NCBI RefSeq assembly: GCF_000716535.1
Contig: NZ_JNWV01000001.1
Location: 1-64,000, forward strand
Direction of reading: 5' to 3'
DNA: 64,000 nucleotides
Origin: Streptomyces flaveolus
GTDB lineage: Bacteria > Actinomycetota > Actinomycetes > Streptomycetales > Streptomycetaceae
The notes under the pieces are model-generated. The model was not told the DNA's origin, made no database searches, and worked only from the letters and a program-made list of their open reading frames with translations. A program made the position numbers and the translations under genes. Numbering within the stretch: position 1 is the stretch's first letter; the number at the start of each line of letters is the position of its first letter. Below are positions 40,904-50,026 of this stretch, piece after piece.

Positions 40904-42730
40904 ATGGGGCACTACAAGCCGAATCTCCGCGACATCGAGTTCAACCTCTTCGAAGTACTGGGGCGCGACAAGGTGTACGGCACCGGCCCGTTCGAGGAGA
41001 TGGACGTCGAGACCGCCAAGAGCGTCCTGGAGGAGCTGACCCGCCTCTCCGAGAACGAGCTGGCCGCGTCCTTCGCCGACGCCGACCGCAACCCTCCGGT
41101 CTTCGACCCGGAGACCAACACCGCACCGGTCCCCGCGTCCTTCAAGAAGAGCTACCAGGCCTTCATGGACTCCGAGTACTGGCGGCTCGGCCTGCCCGAG
41201 GAGATCGGCGGCACCACCTCGCCGCGCTCCCTGATCTGGGCCTACGCCGAGCTGATCCTGGGCGCCAACCCGGCCGTGTGGATGTACTCCTCCGGCCCCG
41301 CGTTCGCCGGCATCCTCTTCGAGGAGGGCAACGAGGTCCAGAAGCACATCGCCAAGATCGCCGTCGAGAAGCAGTGGGGCTCCACCATGGTGCTCACCGA
41401 GCCCGACGCGGGTTCGGACGTCGGCGCCGGCCGCACCAAGGCGGTCCAGCAGGAGGACGGCTCCTGGCACATCGAGGGCGTGAAGCGCTTCATCACCTCG
41501 GGTGAGCACGACATGTCGGAGAACATCCTCCACTACGTGCTCGCGCGTCCCGAGGGCGCCGGCCCCGGCACCAAGGGCCTGTCCCTCTTCCTCGTCCCGA
41601 AGTACCTCTTCGACTTCGAGACCGGCGAGCTGGGCGAGCGCAACGGCGTCTACGCCACCAACGTCGAGCACAAGATGGGCCTGAAGGCCTCCAACACGTG
41701 CGAGATGACCTTCGGCGACAAGCACCCCGCCAAGGGCTGGCTGATCGGCGACAAGCACGACGGCATCCGCCAGATGTTCCGCATCATCGAGTTCGCCCGC
41801 ATGATGGTCGGCACGAAGGCGATCTCCACGCTGTCCACCGGCTACCTGAACGCGCTGGAGTACGCCAAGGAGCGCGTCCAGGGCCCGGACCTGGCCAACT
41901 TCATGGACAAGACCGCGCCCAAGGTCACCATCACCCACCACCCCGACGTGCGCCGCTCGCTGATGACGCAGAAGGCGTACGCGGAGGGCATGCGCGCCCT
42001 GGTGATGTACACCGCCTCGGTCCAGGACGCCATCCAGATCAAGGAGGCGAACGGCGAGGACGCCTCCACCGAGCACGCCCTGAACGACCTGCTCCTGCCG
42101 ATCGTCAAGGGGTACGGCTCCGAGAAGGCCTACGAGCTGCTCGCCCAGTCGCTGCAGACCTTCGGCGGCTCCGGCTTCCTGCAGGAGTACCCGATCGAGC
42201 AGTACATCCGGGACTCCAAGATCGACACCCTGTACGAGGGCACCACGGCGATCCAGGGCCAGGACTTCTTCTTCCGGAAGATCGTCCGCAACCAGGGTGC
42301 CGCGCTGAACTCCCTCGCCGAGGACATCAAGAAGTTCCTGGCGCTCGGCACCGGCGGCGAGGAGCTGGCCGGCGCCCGCGAGCACCTGGCCAAGGCGGCC
42401 GTGGAGCTGGAGGCGATCGTCGGCCTGATGCTGACCGACCTCGCCGCCACCGAGCAGGACACCAAGAACATCTACAAGGTCGGCCTGAACACCACCCGCC
42501 TGCTCATGGCCTCCGGTGACGTGGTCGTCGGCTACCTGCTCCTGAAGGGCGCCGCGATCGCCGCCGAGAAGCTGGCCACGGCCTCGGCGAAGGACAAGGC
42601 GTTCTACACCGGCAAGATCGCCGCGGCGAAGTTCTTCGCGGCGAACGTCCTGCCCGGCGTCACGCTCGCCCGCAAGGTCGCCGCCGGCGTCGAGCTGGAC
42701 CTGATGGAGCTGGACGAGGCGGCCTTCTAG
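40904..42730 (+). CDS. Acyl-CoA dehydrogenase
   Basis: FAD enzyme of fatty-acid beta-oxidation, 608 residues from ATG 40904 (CGGAG upstream; the GTG at 40871 has no better site). It belongs to the long form with a C-terminal extension. FAD/substrate motifs: [20 protein letters not shown] (about residue 165), [16 protein letters not shown], and [35 protein letters not shown] near residue 430 with the catalytic-base region. The C-terminal about 120 residues form an additional helical domain seen in FadE5-like enzymes. Monocistronic, with a stem-loop after it. Confidence 0.93.
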   Translation: MGHYKPNLRDIEFNLFEVLGRDKVYGTGPFEEMDVETAKSVLEELTRLSENELAASFADADRNPPVFDPETNTAPVPASFKKSYQAFMDSEYWRLGLPEEIGGTTSPRSLIWAYAELILGANPAVWMYSSGPAFAGILFEEGNEVQKHIAKIAVEKQWGSTMVLTEPDAGSDVGAGRTKAVQQEDGSWHIEGVKRFITSGEHDMSENILHYVLARPEGAGPGTKGLSLFLVPKYLFDFETGELGERNGVYATNVEHKMGLKASNTCEMTFGDKHPAKGWLIGDKHDGIRQMFRIIEFARMMVGTKAISTLSTGYLNALEYAKERVQGPDLANFMDKTAPKVTITHHPDVRRSLMTQKAYAEGMRALVMYTASVQDAIQIKEANGEDASTEHALNDLLLPIVKGYGSEKAYELLAQSLQTFGGSGFLQEYPIEQYIRDSKIDTLYEGTTAIQGQDFFFRKIVRNQGAALNSLAEDIKKFLALGTGGEELAGAREHLAKAAVELEAIVGLMLTDLAATEQDTKNIYKVGLNTTRLLMASGDVVVGYLLLKGAAIAAEKLATASAKDKAFYTGKIAAAKFFAANVLPGVTLARKVAAGVELDLMELDEAAF

Positions 42731-42775
42731 CCGGTCCGTCCGGACGTTCCGGACGTCCCCATCGATTCCTCGCGC

Positions 42776-42803
42776 GGGCCCGCTCCTTACCGGGAGCGGG
42801 CCC
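42776..42803 (+). terminator. Stem-loop between acyl-CoA dehydrogenase and aminopeptidase
   Basis: GGGCCCGCTCC (42776-42786) pairs with GGAGCGGGCCC (42793-42803), 11 bp with a 6-nt loop, ending 25 nt before the next ATG. Confidence 0.7.
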
Positions 42804-42814
42804 GTGCACGTCGT

Positions 42815-42820
42815 TAAGGT
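42815..42820 (+). promoter_or_regulatory. Leaderless-type -10 of the M18 aminopeptidase gene
   Basis: TAAGGT ends 7 nt before ATG 42828, the spacing for transcription starting at the start codon itself. No clear -35 is visible because the terminator stem lies there. The AAGG could instead be read as a ribosome site. Confidence 0.35.
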
Positions 42821-42827
42821 GAATCCC

Positions 42828-44126
42828 ATGAGCGCACCAGCCCGCTTCGACCGCGGCCACACCGACGACCTGATGTCCTTCCTGGCGGCGAGTCCGACGC
42901 CGTACCACGCCGTGGCGAACACCGCCGGGCGGCTGGAGAAGGCCGGCTTCCGGCAGGTGGCGGAGACGGACGCCTGGGACGGGACGTTCGGCGGCAAGTA
43001 CGTGCTGCGCGGTGGCGCGATCGTGGCCTGGTACGTGCCCGAGGGCGCCGAGCCGCACACCCCCTTCCACATCATCGGCGCGCACACCGACTCCCCGAAC
43101 CTCAGGGTCAAGCCGCGCCCGGACAGCGGGGCGCACGGCTGGCGCCAGGTCGCGGTCGAGATCTACGGCGGTCCGCTGCTGAACTCCTGGCTGGACCGGG
43201 ATCTGGGCCTGGCCGGCCGGCTGAGCCTGCGCGACGGCTCCTCGGTCCTGGTCGACGTGGACCGGCCGCTGCTGCGGGTGCCGCAGCTCGCCATCCACCT
43301 GGACCGTTCGGTCAGCAGCGAGGGGCTCAAGCTCGACAAGCAGCGGCACCTGCAACCGGTGTGGGGCCTCGGGAACGAGGTGCTGGACGGGGACCTCATC
43401 GCCTTCCTGGAGCAGGAGGCCGGGCTGGCGGCGGGCTCGGTGACCGGCTGGGACCTGATGACGTATCCGTTGGAGGCGCCGGCCTACCTCGGCCGGGACC
43501 GCGAGCTGGTCACCGGTCCGCGGATGGACAACCTGCTGTCCGTGCACGCCGGCGCCGCCGCCCTCGCCGCCGCGGTGACCTCCGGCGCCCCGCTCACCCG
43601 CATCCCGGTGCTGGCGGCCTTCGACCACGAGGAGAACGGCTCCCAGTCGGACACCGGCGCGGACGGCCCGCTGCTCGGAACCGTCCTGGAGCGCTCGGTG
43701 TTCGCGCGCGGCGGGTCGTTCGAGGACCGCGCCCGCGCCTTCGCCGGAACGGTCTGTCTGTCCTCCGACACGGGTCACGCCGTGCACCCCAACTACGCCG
43801 AGCGGCACGACCCGACGCACCACCCGCGGGTCAACGGCGGCCCGATCCTGAAGGTCAACGTCAACAACCGCTACGCCACGGACGGTTCGGGCCGCGCGGT
43901 GTTCGCCGCGGCCTGCGAGAAGGCGAACGTCCCCTTCCAGAGCTTCGTCTCCAACAACTCCATGCCGTGCGGCACCACCATCGGCCCGATCACCGCGGCC
44001 CGGCACGGCATCCGCACGGTCGACATCGGCGTGGCGATCCTCTCCATGCACAGCGTCCGTGAACTGTGCGGCGCCGACGACCCGTTCCTGCTGGCGAACG
44101 CGCTGACCGCCTTCCTGGAGGGCTAG
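42828..44126 (+). CDS. M18-family aspartyl aminopeptidase
   Basis: Zinc-dependent cytosolic aminopeptidase that removes N-terminal acidic residues, 432 residues. Metal and catalytic motifs: IGAHTDSPNLRVKP (His ligand and catalytic Asp, about residue 85), FDHEENGSQSDTGADG (Glu pair, about residue 265), SSDTGHAVHPNY (Asp ligand, about 310) and ILSMHSVRE (last His ligand, about 405). A TGPRMDNLLSV segment holds the bridging Asp. Length fits the family (about 430). Confidence 0.94.
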   Translation: MSAPARFDRGHTDDLMSFLAASPTPYHAVANTAGRLEKAGFRQVAETDAWDGTFGGKYVLRGGAIVAWYVPEGAEPHTPFHIIGAHTDSPNLRVKPRPDSGAHGWRQVAVEIYGGPLLNSWLDRDLGLAGRLSLRDGSSVLVDVDRPLLRVPQLAIHLDRSVSSEGLKLDKQRHLQPVWGLGNEVLDGDLIAFLEQEAGLAAGSVTGWDLMTYPLEAPAYLGRDRELVTGPRMDNLLSVHAGAAALAAAVTSGAPLTRIPVLAAFDHEENGSQSDTGADGPLLGTVLERSVFARGGSFEDRARAFAGTVCLSSDTGHAVHPNYAERHDPTHHPRVNGGPILKVNVNNRYATDGSGRAVFAAACEKANVPFQSFVSNNSMPCGTTIGPITAARHGIRTVDIGVAILSMHSVRELCGADDPFLLANALTAFLEG

Positions 44127-44192
44127 TCGGGGCCTCACCGGGTACCCGGACGGCACCGGAGATTCCGGAACCAGAAGGGGAGGCGAGGTCTC

Positions 44193-44444
44193 ATGGGTCT
44201 CGGCGGATGCATCATCCTCATCGCCGTGGGGGCCATTCTGACGTTCGCGACCGACTGGCACATGCAGGGCGTGAACCTCACCGTCGTCGGCCTGATCCTG
44301 ATGGCCGTGGGCCTGATCGGCGTGGCGACGTTCAGCGGGATAGCCCGCCGCCGCCGCGTGGTGGTACCGCCGACGACCCCGGTGGTGGAGGAGGAACCGC
44401 GCCACCACCGCGTCGACGGCTACTCCGACGGCTACGGCGTCTGA
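44193..44444 (+). CDS. DUF6458 small membrane protein
   Basis: 83 residues; ATG 44193 follows GGGGAGGCGAGG. Two membrane helices (GGCIILIAVGAILTFAT and LTVVGLILMAVGLIGVATF), then a basic stretch and a short His/Asp/Tyr-rich cytoplasmic tail. This pattern is DUF6458, widespread in actinobacteria and uncharacterised. The TGA stop's last base is the first base of the following terminator stem. Confidence 0.8.
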   Translation: MGLGGCIILIAVGAILTFATDWHMQGVNLTVVGLILMAVGLIGVATFSGIARRRRVVVPPTTPVVEEEPRHHRVDGYSDGYGV

Positions 44445-44483
44445 CGGCTGAACCCACCTGTTCCTGAAGGTGGGTTCAGCCGT
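44444..44483 (+). terminator. Long stem-loop terminator
   Basis: A 16-bp perfect stem (ACGGCTGAACCCACCT at 44444-44459, complement at 44468-44483) with an 8-nt loop, starting in the stop codon of the DUF6458 gene. It also faces the end of the minus-strand thioredoxin-NHL gene 33 nt away. Confidence 0.85.
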
Positions 44484-44515
44484 TCCCCGGCAGCCTGCCT
44501 GCCGACCCGCGCCGC

Positions 44516-46351
44516 TCAGCCCTGTCCGGGGGCGGTCTCGTCCATCCCGGCCAGCACCAGCGGCAGGCGGTCCACGCCTCCTTCAGCAAGGCGGAGCGGG
44601 ACGCCCCAGTCCTGCTGGTGGACGTGGCAGGCGGGGTACTCGTTGGCCGGGTCGTCGTCGCAGGAGGCCGCCATCGCGGAGACGTGCAGGACGCCCTCGG
44701 TGACGGACGGGTTCAGTTCCAGCTCGCGGCACAGGTCGGTGTCCGCTCCCTCGCCCTTGAGCAGCAGCTCGGGCGGGGTGGCGGAGACCAGCAGCCGTGT
44801 CGAGGGGCCGTAGCGTTCGTCGAGCTTCTGGCCGGCCGGGGCCTGGAAGATCACGTCCAGACGCAGCCGGCCGGGGGCGACCTCGGTCGCGGCGCGCTGG
44901 GTGCGGTGGGCGACCGACTCCACCCGCACCGCCTCCTCCGGCAGCCGCAGCCGGGTCAGCCGGTGCCGGGCCGACTCCACGACCACGATGTCCTCGCCGA
45001 CGAGGACGGCGTCGCTGGGCTCGCGCAGGTCGGTGGCGAGCGTGGTCACCTCGCCGGTCGCCGGGTCGTAGCGGCGCAGGGCGTGGTTGTAGGTGTCGGC
45101 GACGGCGACCGAGCCGTCCGGCAGGGCGGTGACGCCCAGCGGGTGCTGGAGCAGGGCCTGGCCGGCGGCGCCGTCCCGGTGGCCGAAGTCGAACAGGCCG
45201 GTGCCGACGGCGGTGTGCACCTGCCCGTCGAGGTCGACCCAGCGCAGCGCGCTCGTCTCGGAGTCGGCGAGCCAGAGCCGGTCGGCGGTGGCCGCGAGGC
45301 CGGAGGGCTGGGCGAACCAGGCCTCGTCGGCCGGCCCGTCCACCAGGCCCTCGTTGGCGGTGCCCGCCGCCACGCCGACCGTGCGGGCGGCCGGGTCGTA
45401 CGTCCACAGCTGGTGGACGCCCGCCATCGCGATCCACACCTTGCCGCCGAAGACCGCCACGTCCCACGGGGAGGAGAGGTCCACCTCGCGTGCCGGGCCG
45501 GAGGTCGCCGAGCCCCGCCACCACTGCTTGCCGGTGCCCGCCAGGGTCGTCACCTCGCCGGTGGCCGGGTCCAGGCGGCGCAGGGCGTGGTTGACGGTGT
45601 CGGCGACCACCACCGAGCCGTCGTCGAGGAGGGCGAGGCCCTGCGGCTCGTTGAAGGACGCCTCCCGCGGGCCGCCGTCGGAGAACCCGCGCGCGCCGGA
45701 GCCGAGGCGCCGTACGACGGTCTCGGCGTCCTCGGCCAGCTCCACGAGCTGGTGCCGGGTGGTGTCGCTGACCAGGAAGTTCCCCGACGGCAGGAGCAGC
45801 GCCTTGCCGGGGAAGCGCAGCGTCGTCGGCTCGGGCTCCGGCGGCACGTACGGACCGTCGCCGCGGCGCAGGGTGCCCTTCGCCTCGTGCTCGGCCTCCA
45901 GCTCCTCGACCAGCCGCTCGATGGCGTGCGCGTGGCCCTCGCCCGCGTGCTGGGCGACGACGTACCCCTCGGGGTCGATCACCACGAGCGTCGGCCAGGC
46001 GCGCACCGCGTACTGCTTCCAGGTGGCCAGCTCGGGGTCGTCCAGGACCGGGTGCGCCACGCCGTAGCGCTCGACGGCGTCCACGACCGCCTGGTGCTCG
46101 GCCTCGTGCACGAACTTCGGCGAGTGCACCCCGATCACCACGAGCGTGTCCCGGTGCTTCTCCTCCAGCTCACGCAGCTCGTCCAGGACGTGCAGGCAGT
46201 TGATGCAGCAGAAGGTCCAGAAGTCCAGGAGGACGATGCGTCCGCGCAGGTCGGCGAGGGTGTAGCGCTGGTCTCCCGTGTTCAGCCAGCCACCCTTGCC
46301 GATCAGCTCGGGGGCGCGGACTCGGGCGCGTCGGGGTGCGGAGTCGGTCAT
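44516..46351 (-). CDS. Thioredoxin-like / NHL-repeat protein
   Basis: 611 residues. An N-terminal TlpA/AhpC-type thioredoxin domain (about residues 10-145) has the active site FWTFCCINCLH (CxxC preceded by an extra Cys) and the cis-Pro in RAWPTLVV. A six-bladed NHL beta-propeller follows (about residues 175-490; repeated motifs such as EPQGLALLDDGSVVVADTVNHALRRLDPATGEVTTLAGTG). A C-terminal beta domain with several Cys (LCRELELNPSVTEG, SCDDD, YPACHVHQQDWGVPLRL) completes it. No signal peptide, so cytosolic. It is related to mammalian NHLRC2. A redox role is inferred from the CxxC. Confidence 0.92.
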   Translation of the reverse strand: MTDSAPRRARVRAPELIGKGGWLNTGDQRYTLADLRGRIVLLDFWTFCCINCLHVLDELRELEEKHRDTLVVIGVHSPKFVHEAEHQAVVDAVERYGVAHPVLDDPELATWKQYAVRAWPTLVVIDPEGYVVAQHAGEGHAHAIERLVEELEAEHEAKGTLRRGDGPYVPPEPEPTTLRFPGKALLLPSGNFLVSDTTRHQLVELAEDAETVVRRLGSGARGFSDGGPREASFNEPQGLALLDDGSVVVADTVNHALRRLDPATGEVTTLAGTGKQWWRGSATSGPAREVDLSSPWDVAVFGGKVWIAMAGVHQLWTYDPAARTVGVAAGTANEGLVDGPADEAWFAQPSGLAATADRLWLADSETSALRWVDLDGQVHTAVGTGLFDFGHRDGAAGQALLQHPLGVTALPDGSVAVADTYNHALRRYDPATGEVTTLATDLREPSDAVLVGEDIVVVESARHRLTRLRLPEEAVRVESVAHRTQRAATEVAPGRLRLDVIFQAPAGQKLDERYGPSTRLLVSATPPELLLKGEGADTDLCRELELNPSVTEGVLHVSAMAASCDDDPANEYPACHVHQQDWGVPLRLAEGGVDRLPLVLAGMDETAPGQG

Positions 46352-46460
46352 GGCTCCAAGGGTGCCACCTGACGCCGGCAGCCGTTCCGGCGCCTGTGGA
46401 CAACCGGGGCCCTGTGGACAACCCGGGCCCGGTGCGGCCTGCCCGGTGCCGGTGCGGCCG

Positions 46461-47315
46461 TCAGTCCTGGTGGATCACGTTCCGGCCGGGCCCGCCGGAG
46501 AGCGTGTCCCGCCCCGGGCCGCCGTAGAGCCTGTCGTTCCCGCTGTTGCCGTACAGCTTGTCGTTGCCGCTGTTGCCGTACAGGACGTCGTCGCCCTTGC
46601 CGCCGTACAGGGTGTCGTCGCCGGAGCCGCCGGTGAGCGTGTCCTTGCCGTCGTCACCGGCCAGGTACTGGGCTCCGGCGCCGCCGTGCAGAGCGTCGTC
46701 GCCCTTGCCGCCCTGGACGATGTTGTCGCCGCCGCTCGCGTTGATCGTGTCGTTCCCGTCGCCGCCCCAGGCCAGCCCTTCCTTGCCGACCGTGAGGATG
46801 TCGGCGCCCGCGTCGCCCGAGACGTAGGCGCCGTCGAGGCGGCCGGAGTCGGTCGCCTTGTCGTTGCCGGAACCCAGGGAGATCTCGGCGTAGTAGTAGA
46901 TCTGGTCGGTGGCGTTCCTGTACGCAAGGGTGTCGTCGCGGTCGCCGAGGCGCACGAGCAGGGCGGCGTAGGGGTCCTGGCTGTCGAGGCTGGTGACCGT
47001 GCAGGAGACCTTCGTGCGGTCCGCGCCGTCCGGGTGGGAGCAGCCGTGGCCCGCCTTGATCGTGACGGTGTCGTCGATCACGTAGGTGATGCCGGTGCGG
47101 TCGGCGGTGAGGGACGCCGTGACGGTGGCCTTGTTGGCCTGGCCGGGGGCGGCCTGGTAGGTGAGCTGCCAGTCGTAGGCGTTGACCTCGGCGGTGGCGG
47201 GCGAGGTGGCCGCCGACGCGGTGCCGGACAGGGCGAACGGCACGGCCAGGGCGGCGGCCGTGCCGACGGCCACGGCGAGCGCGCGGACGGGCCGGCGGTG
47301 GGTGCGAGCGGACAT
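46461..47315 (-). CDS. Secreted calcium-binding RTX-repeat protein
   Basis: 284 residues from ATG 47315 (CGGAGG upstream). Sec signal peptide (RALAVAVGTAAALAVPFALSGTASA). A beta-rich N-terminal domain (about residues 35-145) with two Cys is followed by about eight to ten GGxGxDxxx nonapeptide repeats (residues 150-284: GGDGNDTIN, GGKGDDALH, GGSGDDTLY, GGKGDDVLY, GNSGNDKLY, GGPGRDTLS). These bind Ca2+ as a parallel beta-roll. In Gram-positives such proteins are exported by Sec rather than type I secretion. The N-terminal domain has no recognised activity, so a structural or surface role is likely. Confidence 0.87.
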   Translation of the reverse strand: MSARTHRRPVRALAVAVGTAAALAVPFALSGTASAATSPATAEVNAYDWQLTYQAAPGQANKATVTASLTADRTGITYVIDDTVTIKAGHGCSHPDGADRTKVSCTVTSLDSQDPYAALLVRLGDRDDTLAYRNATDQIYYYAEISLGSGNDKATDSGRLDGAYVSGDAGADILTVGKEGLAWGGDGNDTINASGGDNIVQGGKGDDALHGGAGAQYLAGDDGKDTLTGGSGDDTLYGGKGDDVLYGNSGNDKLYGNSGNDRLYGGPGRDTLSGGPGRNVIHQD

Positions 47316-47389
47316 GGTGGGCCTCCGGGAGGAACGGGCGGACGGTTCGGCCGGCTTCCGCCGACTTCCGCACCGTTCGACTCGGGGGT

Positions 47390-47424
47390 GGTTCCGTTGG
47401 TTGGCCAACGGCCTTGCCGGAACC
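47390..47424. promoter_or_regulatory. Nested inverted repeats upstream of RTX gene
   Basis: Outer arms GGTTCCG (47390-47396) and CGGAACC (47418-47424) enclose CCGTTGG/CCAACGG and a perfect GTTGGCCAAC (47400-47409). The element is 75 nt upstream of the RTX-gene ATG, in the spacer to the cupin gene's end. Operator or terminator cannot be decided by eye. Confidence 0.4.
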
Positions 47425-47485
47425 GGAAGTTCATCGACGCGACACCTGGTGTCCCGGTGGATTCCGGCGTGCCGTCAAAAGCGCC

Positions 47486-47872
47486 TCACGAGAGCGCGTG
47501 ACCCGTGGTCGCGTCCACGTGGCCCGGGACGTCCTCGTGCCGGTCGCCGACGGTCAGCGTCCCGGTGGGCTCGAAGAGCAGGATCTCGGTGGGCACGGGC
47601 GCGTACGGCTTGTGTTCGGTGCCACGCGGGACGGTGAACACCGAGCCCTTGGGCAGGACCACCGTGCGCTCGCCGGCCGGCTCGCGCAGGCCGATGCGCA
47701 GCTCACCGGAGAGGACCAGGAAGAACTCGTCGGTGTGCTCGTGCGCGTGCCAGAGGTGTTCGCCCTCCAACTTCGCCACGCGGACGTCGTAGTCGTTGAC
47801 GGCGGTGACGATGCGGGGGCTCCACTGCTCGGAGAAGGAGGCGAGGGCCACGTCCAGGGAGATCGGTTCCAT
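47486..47872 (-). CDS. Cupin domain protein
   Basis: 128 residues starting MEPISLDVALASF at ATG 47872. Single small cupin barrel: motif 1 WHAHEHTDEFFLVLSGELRIG (about residues 42-62) and motif 2 PKGSVFTVPRGTEHKPYA (about 75-92), keeping the two His, Glu and His metal ligands. Function is unknown. It is divergent from a GlxA-type regulator with only 51 bp between start codons, so that regulator may control it. Confidence 0.88.
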   Translation of the reverse strand: MEPISLDVALASFSEQWSPRIVTAVNDYDVRVAKLEGEHLWHAHEHTDEFFLVLSGELRIGLREPAGERTVVLPKGSVFTVPRGTEHKPYAPVPTEILLFEPTGTLTVGDRHEDVPGHVDATTGHALS

Positions 47873-47923
47873 GCGCTCATCGTGCGGGTGGCGGGGGCGG
47901 TGCACGAGTGCTAGGAATCGCAT

Positions 47924-48976
47924 ATGCCGCAAGGATTTTCTCACCGTGTCGTGCTGGTGGTCGACGAGAACTCCAACCCCTTCGAGATGAGCTGTGCCAT
48001 CGAGATCTTCGGGCTGCCACGGCCCGAGCTGGGGCGCGACCTGTACGACTTCCGGCTGTGCGCGGCCGAGCCGCACACCCGGATGCGGGACGGATTCTTC
48101 ACGCTCAGCGGGGTGGCCGGCCTGGAGGCCGCCGAGGAGGCCGACACGCTGATCGTGCCGAACCGTCCGGACACCGAGGTCCCGCGCGCGGAGCGCGTCC
48201 TGGACGTCGTACGCCGGGCACACGCGCGGGGCGCCCGCCTCGTCGGCTTCTGCTCGGGCGCGTTCACGATCGCGGAGGCCGGGCTGCTGGACGGGCGCCG
48301 GGCGGCCTGTCACTGGATGTGGGCGGAGGCCTTCCGGTCCCGCTTCCCCGAGGTGCGCCTGGAGCCGGACGTGCTCTTCGTGGACGACGGCGACATCCTC
48401 ACCGCCTCCGGCAGCGCCTCCGCGCTCGACCTCGGCCTGCACCTGGTCCGCCGGGACCACGGCGCGGAGATCGCCAACCACGTCTCCCGGCGGCTCGTCT
48501 TCGCCGCGCACCGGGACGGCGGGCAGCGGCAGTTCGTGGAACGGCCGGTGCCGGAGGTGCCCGACGAGTCCCTCGGCCCGCTGCTGGCGTGGGCGCAGGA
48601 ACGGCTGGGCGAGCCGTTGACGGTGGCCGACCTGGCGTCCCGCGCGGCGGTCAGCCCCGCCACGCTGCACCGCCGCTTCCGCGGCCAGCTCGGTACGACC
48701 CCGCTGGCCTGGCTCACCGCGGAGCGGGTGGCGCTGGCGTGCCGGCTGATCGAGCGGGGTGAGGAGCGGCTGGACGTCGTGGCGGCGCGCAGCGGCCTGG
48801 GCACGGCGGCCAATCTGCGGGCGCGGCTGCGGCGGGAGACGGGCCTGAGCCCAACGGAGTACCGCAGGCGGTTCGGGACGGTGCCGGTGGCGGGTACGGC
48901 CGGCCGGACGCATCGGCCGGAAGACCGGGTCAGGACGGCGGGGACGGGTCCGACTCCGCGGTCGCCCGCGCTCTGA
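47924..48976 (+). CDS. GlxA-type AraC-family regulator (DJ-1/PfpI-like N-terminal domain)
   Basis: 350 residues. An N-terminal DJ-1/PfpI-like domain (about residues 5-180) has a nucleophile-elbow-like LVGFCSGAFTIAEAG around the Cys. A C-terminal AraC DNA-binding domain with two HTH units follows (about residues 215-320: LTVADLASRAAVSPATLHRRFRGQLGTTPLAWLTAERV and LDVVAARSGLGTAANLRARLRRETGLSPTEYRRRF). A TAGGAA box 7 nt before the ATG could give a leaderless mRNA. It is divergent from a cupin gene. The 3' 47 bases overlap the opposing lipoprotein gene. Confidence 0.9.
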   Translation: MPQGFSHRVVLVVDENSNPFEMSCAIEIFGLPRPELGRDLYDFRLCAAEPHTRMRDGFFTLSGVAGLEAAEEADTLIVPNRPDTEVPRAERVLDVVRRAHARGARLVGFCSGAFTIAEAGLLDGRRAACHWMWAEAFRSRFPEVRLEPDVLFVDDGDILTASGSASALDLGLHLVRRDHGAEIANHVSRRLVFAAHRDGGQRQFVERPVPEVPDESLGPLLAWAQERLGEPLTVADLASRAAVSPATLHRRFRGQLGTTPLAWLTAERVALACRLIERGEERLDVVAARSGLGTAANLRARLRRETGLSPTEYRRRFGTVPVAGTAGRTHRPEDRVRTAGTGPTPRSPAL

Positions 48977-49436
48977 CCTGCTTTCCCCAGGCGTCCGACA
49001 GCGCCTTCGGGACCTTCGCCGTCAGGCCCCCCTCCTTGGTGAAGGCGAGTCCCCGGGTGTAGGCACTGCTGCCGCAGCCGTCGGTCTGGTGGGTGAGCCG
49101 TACGTCGACGGACGTGTCGACGACGGGCCGTCGCTCACCCTTGCGAGTGACCCGGAAGCGGATCGGGCCGGAGTCGGGGTCGACGTCACGCGGCAGCGGA
49201 AGGCTCACGTCCGTGATCCGCTCCCGCCGCAGTGTGCCCTCCGCGCACTCGCCCCGCGCGCACAGCTCGTAGGAGCCGCCGGTGAGATCGCCGTATCCCC
49301 GGTGGTCGAACAGCACGCCGACGCCGGAGGCGACGTCGTAGCCGGCGCACGGCCCCCCGTACGAACACCCGGAGCCGGCTGCGAGCAGGGCGGCCCCAAC
49401 GCTCAGCAGACCTGCCCGTCTGATCGGTCTGACCAC
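48930..49436 (-). CDS. Probable lipoprotein, function unknown
   Basis: 168 residues from GTG 49436, preceded by GGAGGGG. Signal VVRPIRRAGLLSVGAALLAAG, followed by a lipobox-like SGC (Cys about residue 24). The mature part has Cys residues likely paired (CAGYD; LCARGECAEG; DGCGSS) and a beta-rich composition. No named domain is recognised. It ends opposite the GlxA-type regulator gene. Confidence 0.6.
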   Translation of the reverse strand: MVRPIRRAGLLSVGAALLAAGSGCSYGGPCAGYDVASGVGVLFDHRGYGDLTGGSYELCARGECAEGTLRRERITDVSLPLPRDVDPDSGPIRFRVTRKGERRPVVDTSVDVRLTHQTDGCGSSAYTRGLAFTKEGGLTAKVPKALSDAWGKQVRARATAESDPSPPS

Positions 49437-49515
49437 TTCTCGTCCCCTCCGCGGCCCTTCAAGCCGACCTGACGAACTCACACGTCCTGTGACGATCGAC
49501 CCGTGCCGGGGAAGC

Positions 49516-50019
49516 ATGACCCGTATGAGATTCCTCGTACGCGACCGGATCCTCGGCATCGGTGACGACTGGTGGATCGAGGACGAACACGGCCGGAAGG
49601 TGTTCCTCGTCGACGGCAAGGCGATGCGTCTGCGGGACACCTTCGAGCTGAAGGACACCGATGGCCGGGTCCTGGTCGACATCCACCAGAAGATGCTCGC
49701 CCTGCGCGACACGATGGTGATCGAACGCGACGGCGAGCCCCTGGCCAGGATCCGGCGCAAGCGGCTGTCCCTGCTGCGCAACCACTACCGGGTCTCCCTG
49801 GTGGACGGCACCGAACTCGACGTCAGCGGGAAGATCCTGGACCGCGAGTTCGCCGTCGAGTACGACGGCGAACTCCTCGCGGTGATCTCCCGACGCTGGC
49901 TGACCGTCCGCGACACGTACGGCGTGGACGTCGTACGGGAGGACGCCGACCCGGCGCTGCTGATCGCGGTGGCGGTGTGCGTGATCCACCTCGCCGAGAA
50001 GGAGGGGCAAGAGGACTGA
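49516..50019 (+). CDS. LURP-one-related (tubby-like/scramblase-fold) protein
   Basis: 167 residues starting MTRMRFLVRDR at ATG 49516 (GGGGAAG upstream). It follows the beta-barrel LOR pattern with repeated paired strands: GDDWWIEDEHGRKVFLVDGKAMRLRDTFELKDTDGRVLVDIHQKMLALRDT, then RNHYRVSLVDGTELDVSGKI, and a central hydrophobic helix near the C-terminus (ALLIAVAVCVIHLAEKEG). Bacterial members are uncharacterised; the fold relates to tubby/phospholipid scramblase. Confidence 0.85.
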   Translation: MTRMRFLVRDRILGIGDDWWIEDEHGRKVFLVDGKAMRLRDTFELKDTDGRVLVDIHQKMLALRDTMVIERDGEPLARIRRKRLSLLRNHYRVSLVDGTELDVSGKILDREFAVEYDGELLAVISRRWLTVRDTYGVDVVREDADPALLIAVAVCVIHLAEKEGQED

Positions 50020-50026
50020 CGGGCGC

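Noticed and set aside
46461..47315. Hemolysin or RTX toxin
   Set aside because: Only the calcium-binding nonapeptide repeats are shared. There is a Sec signal, no pore-forming domain, and no type I secretion genes nearby.
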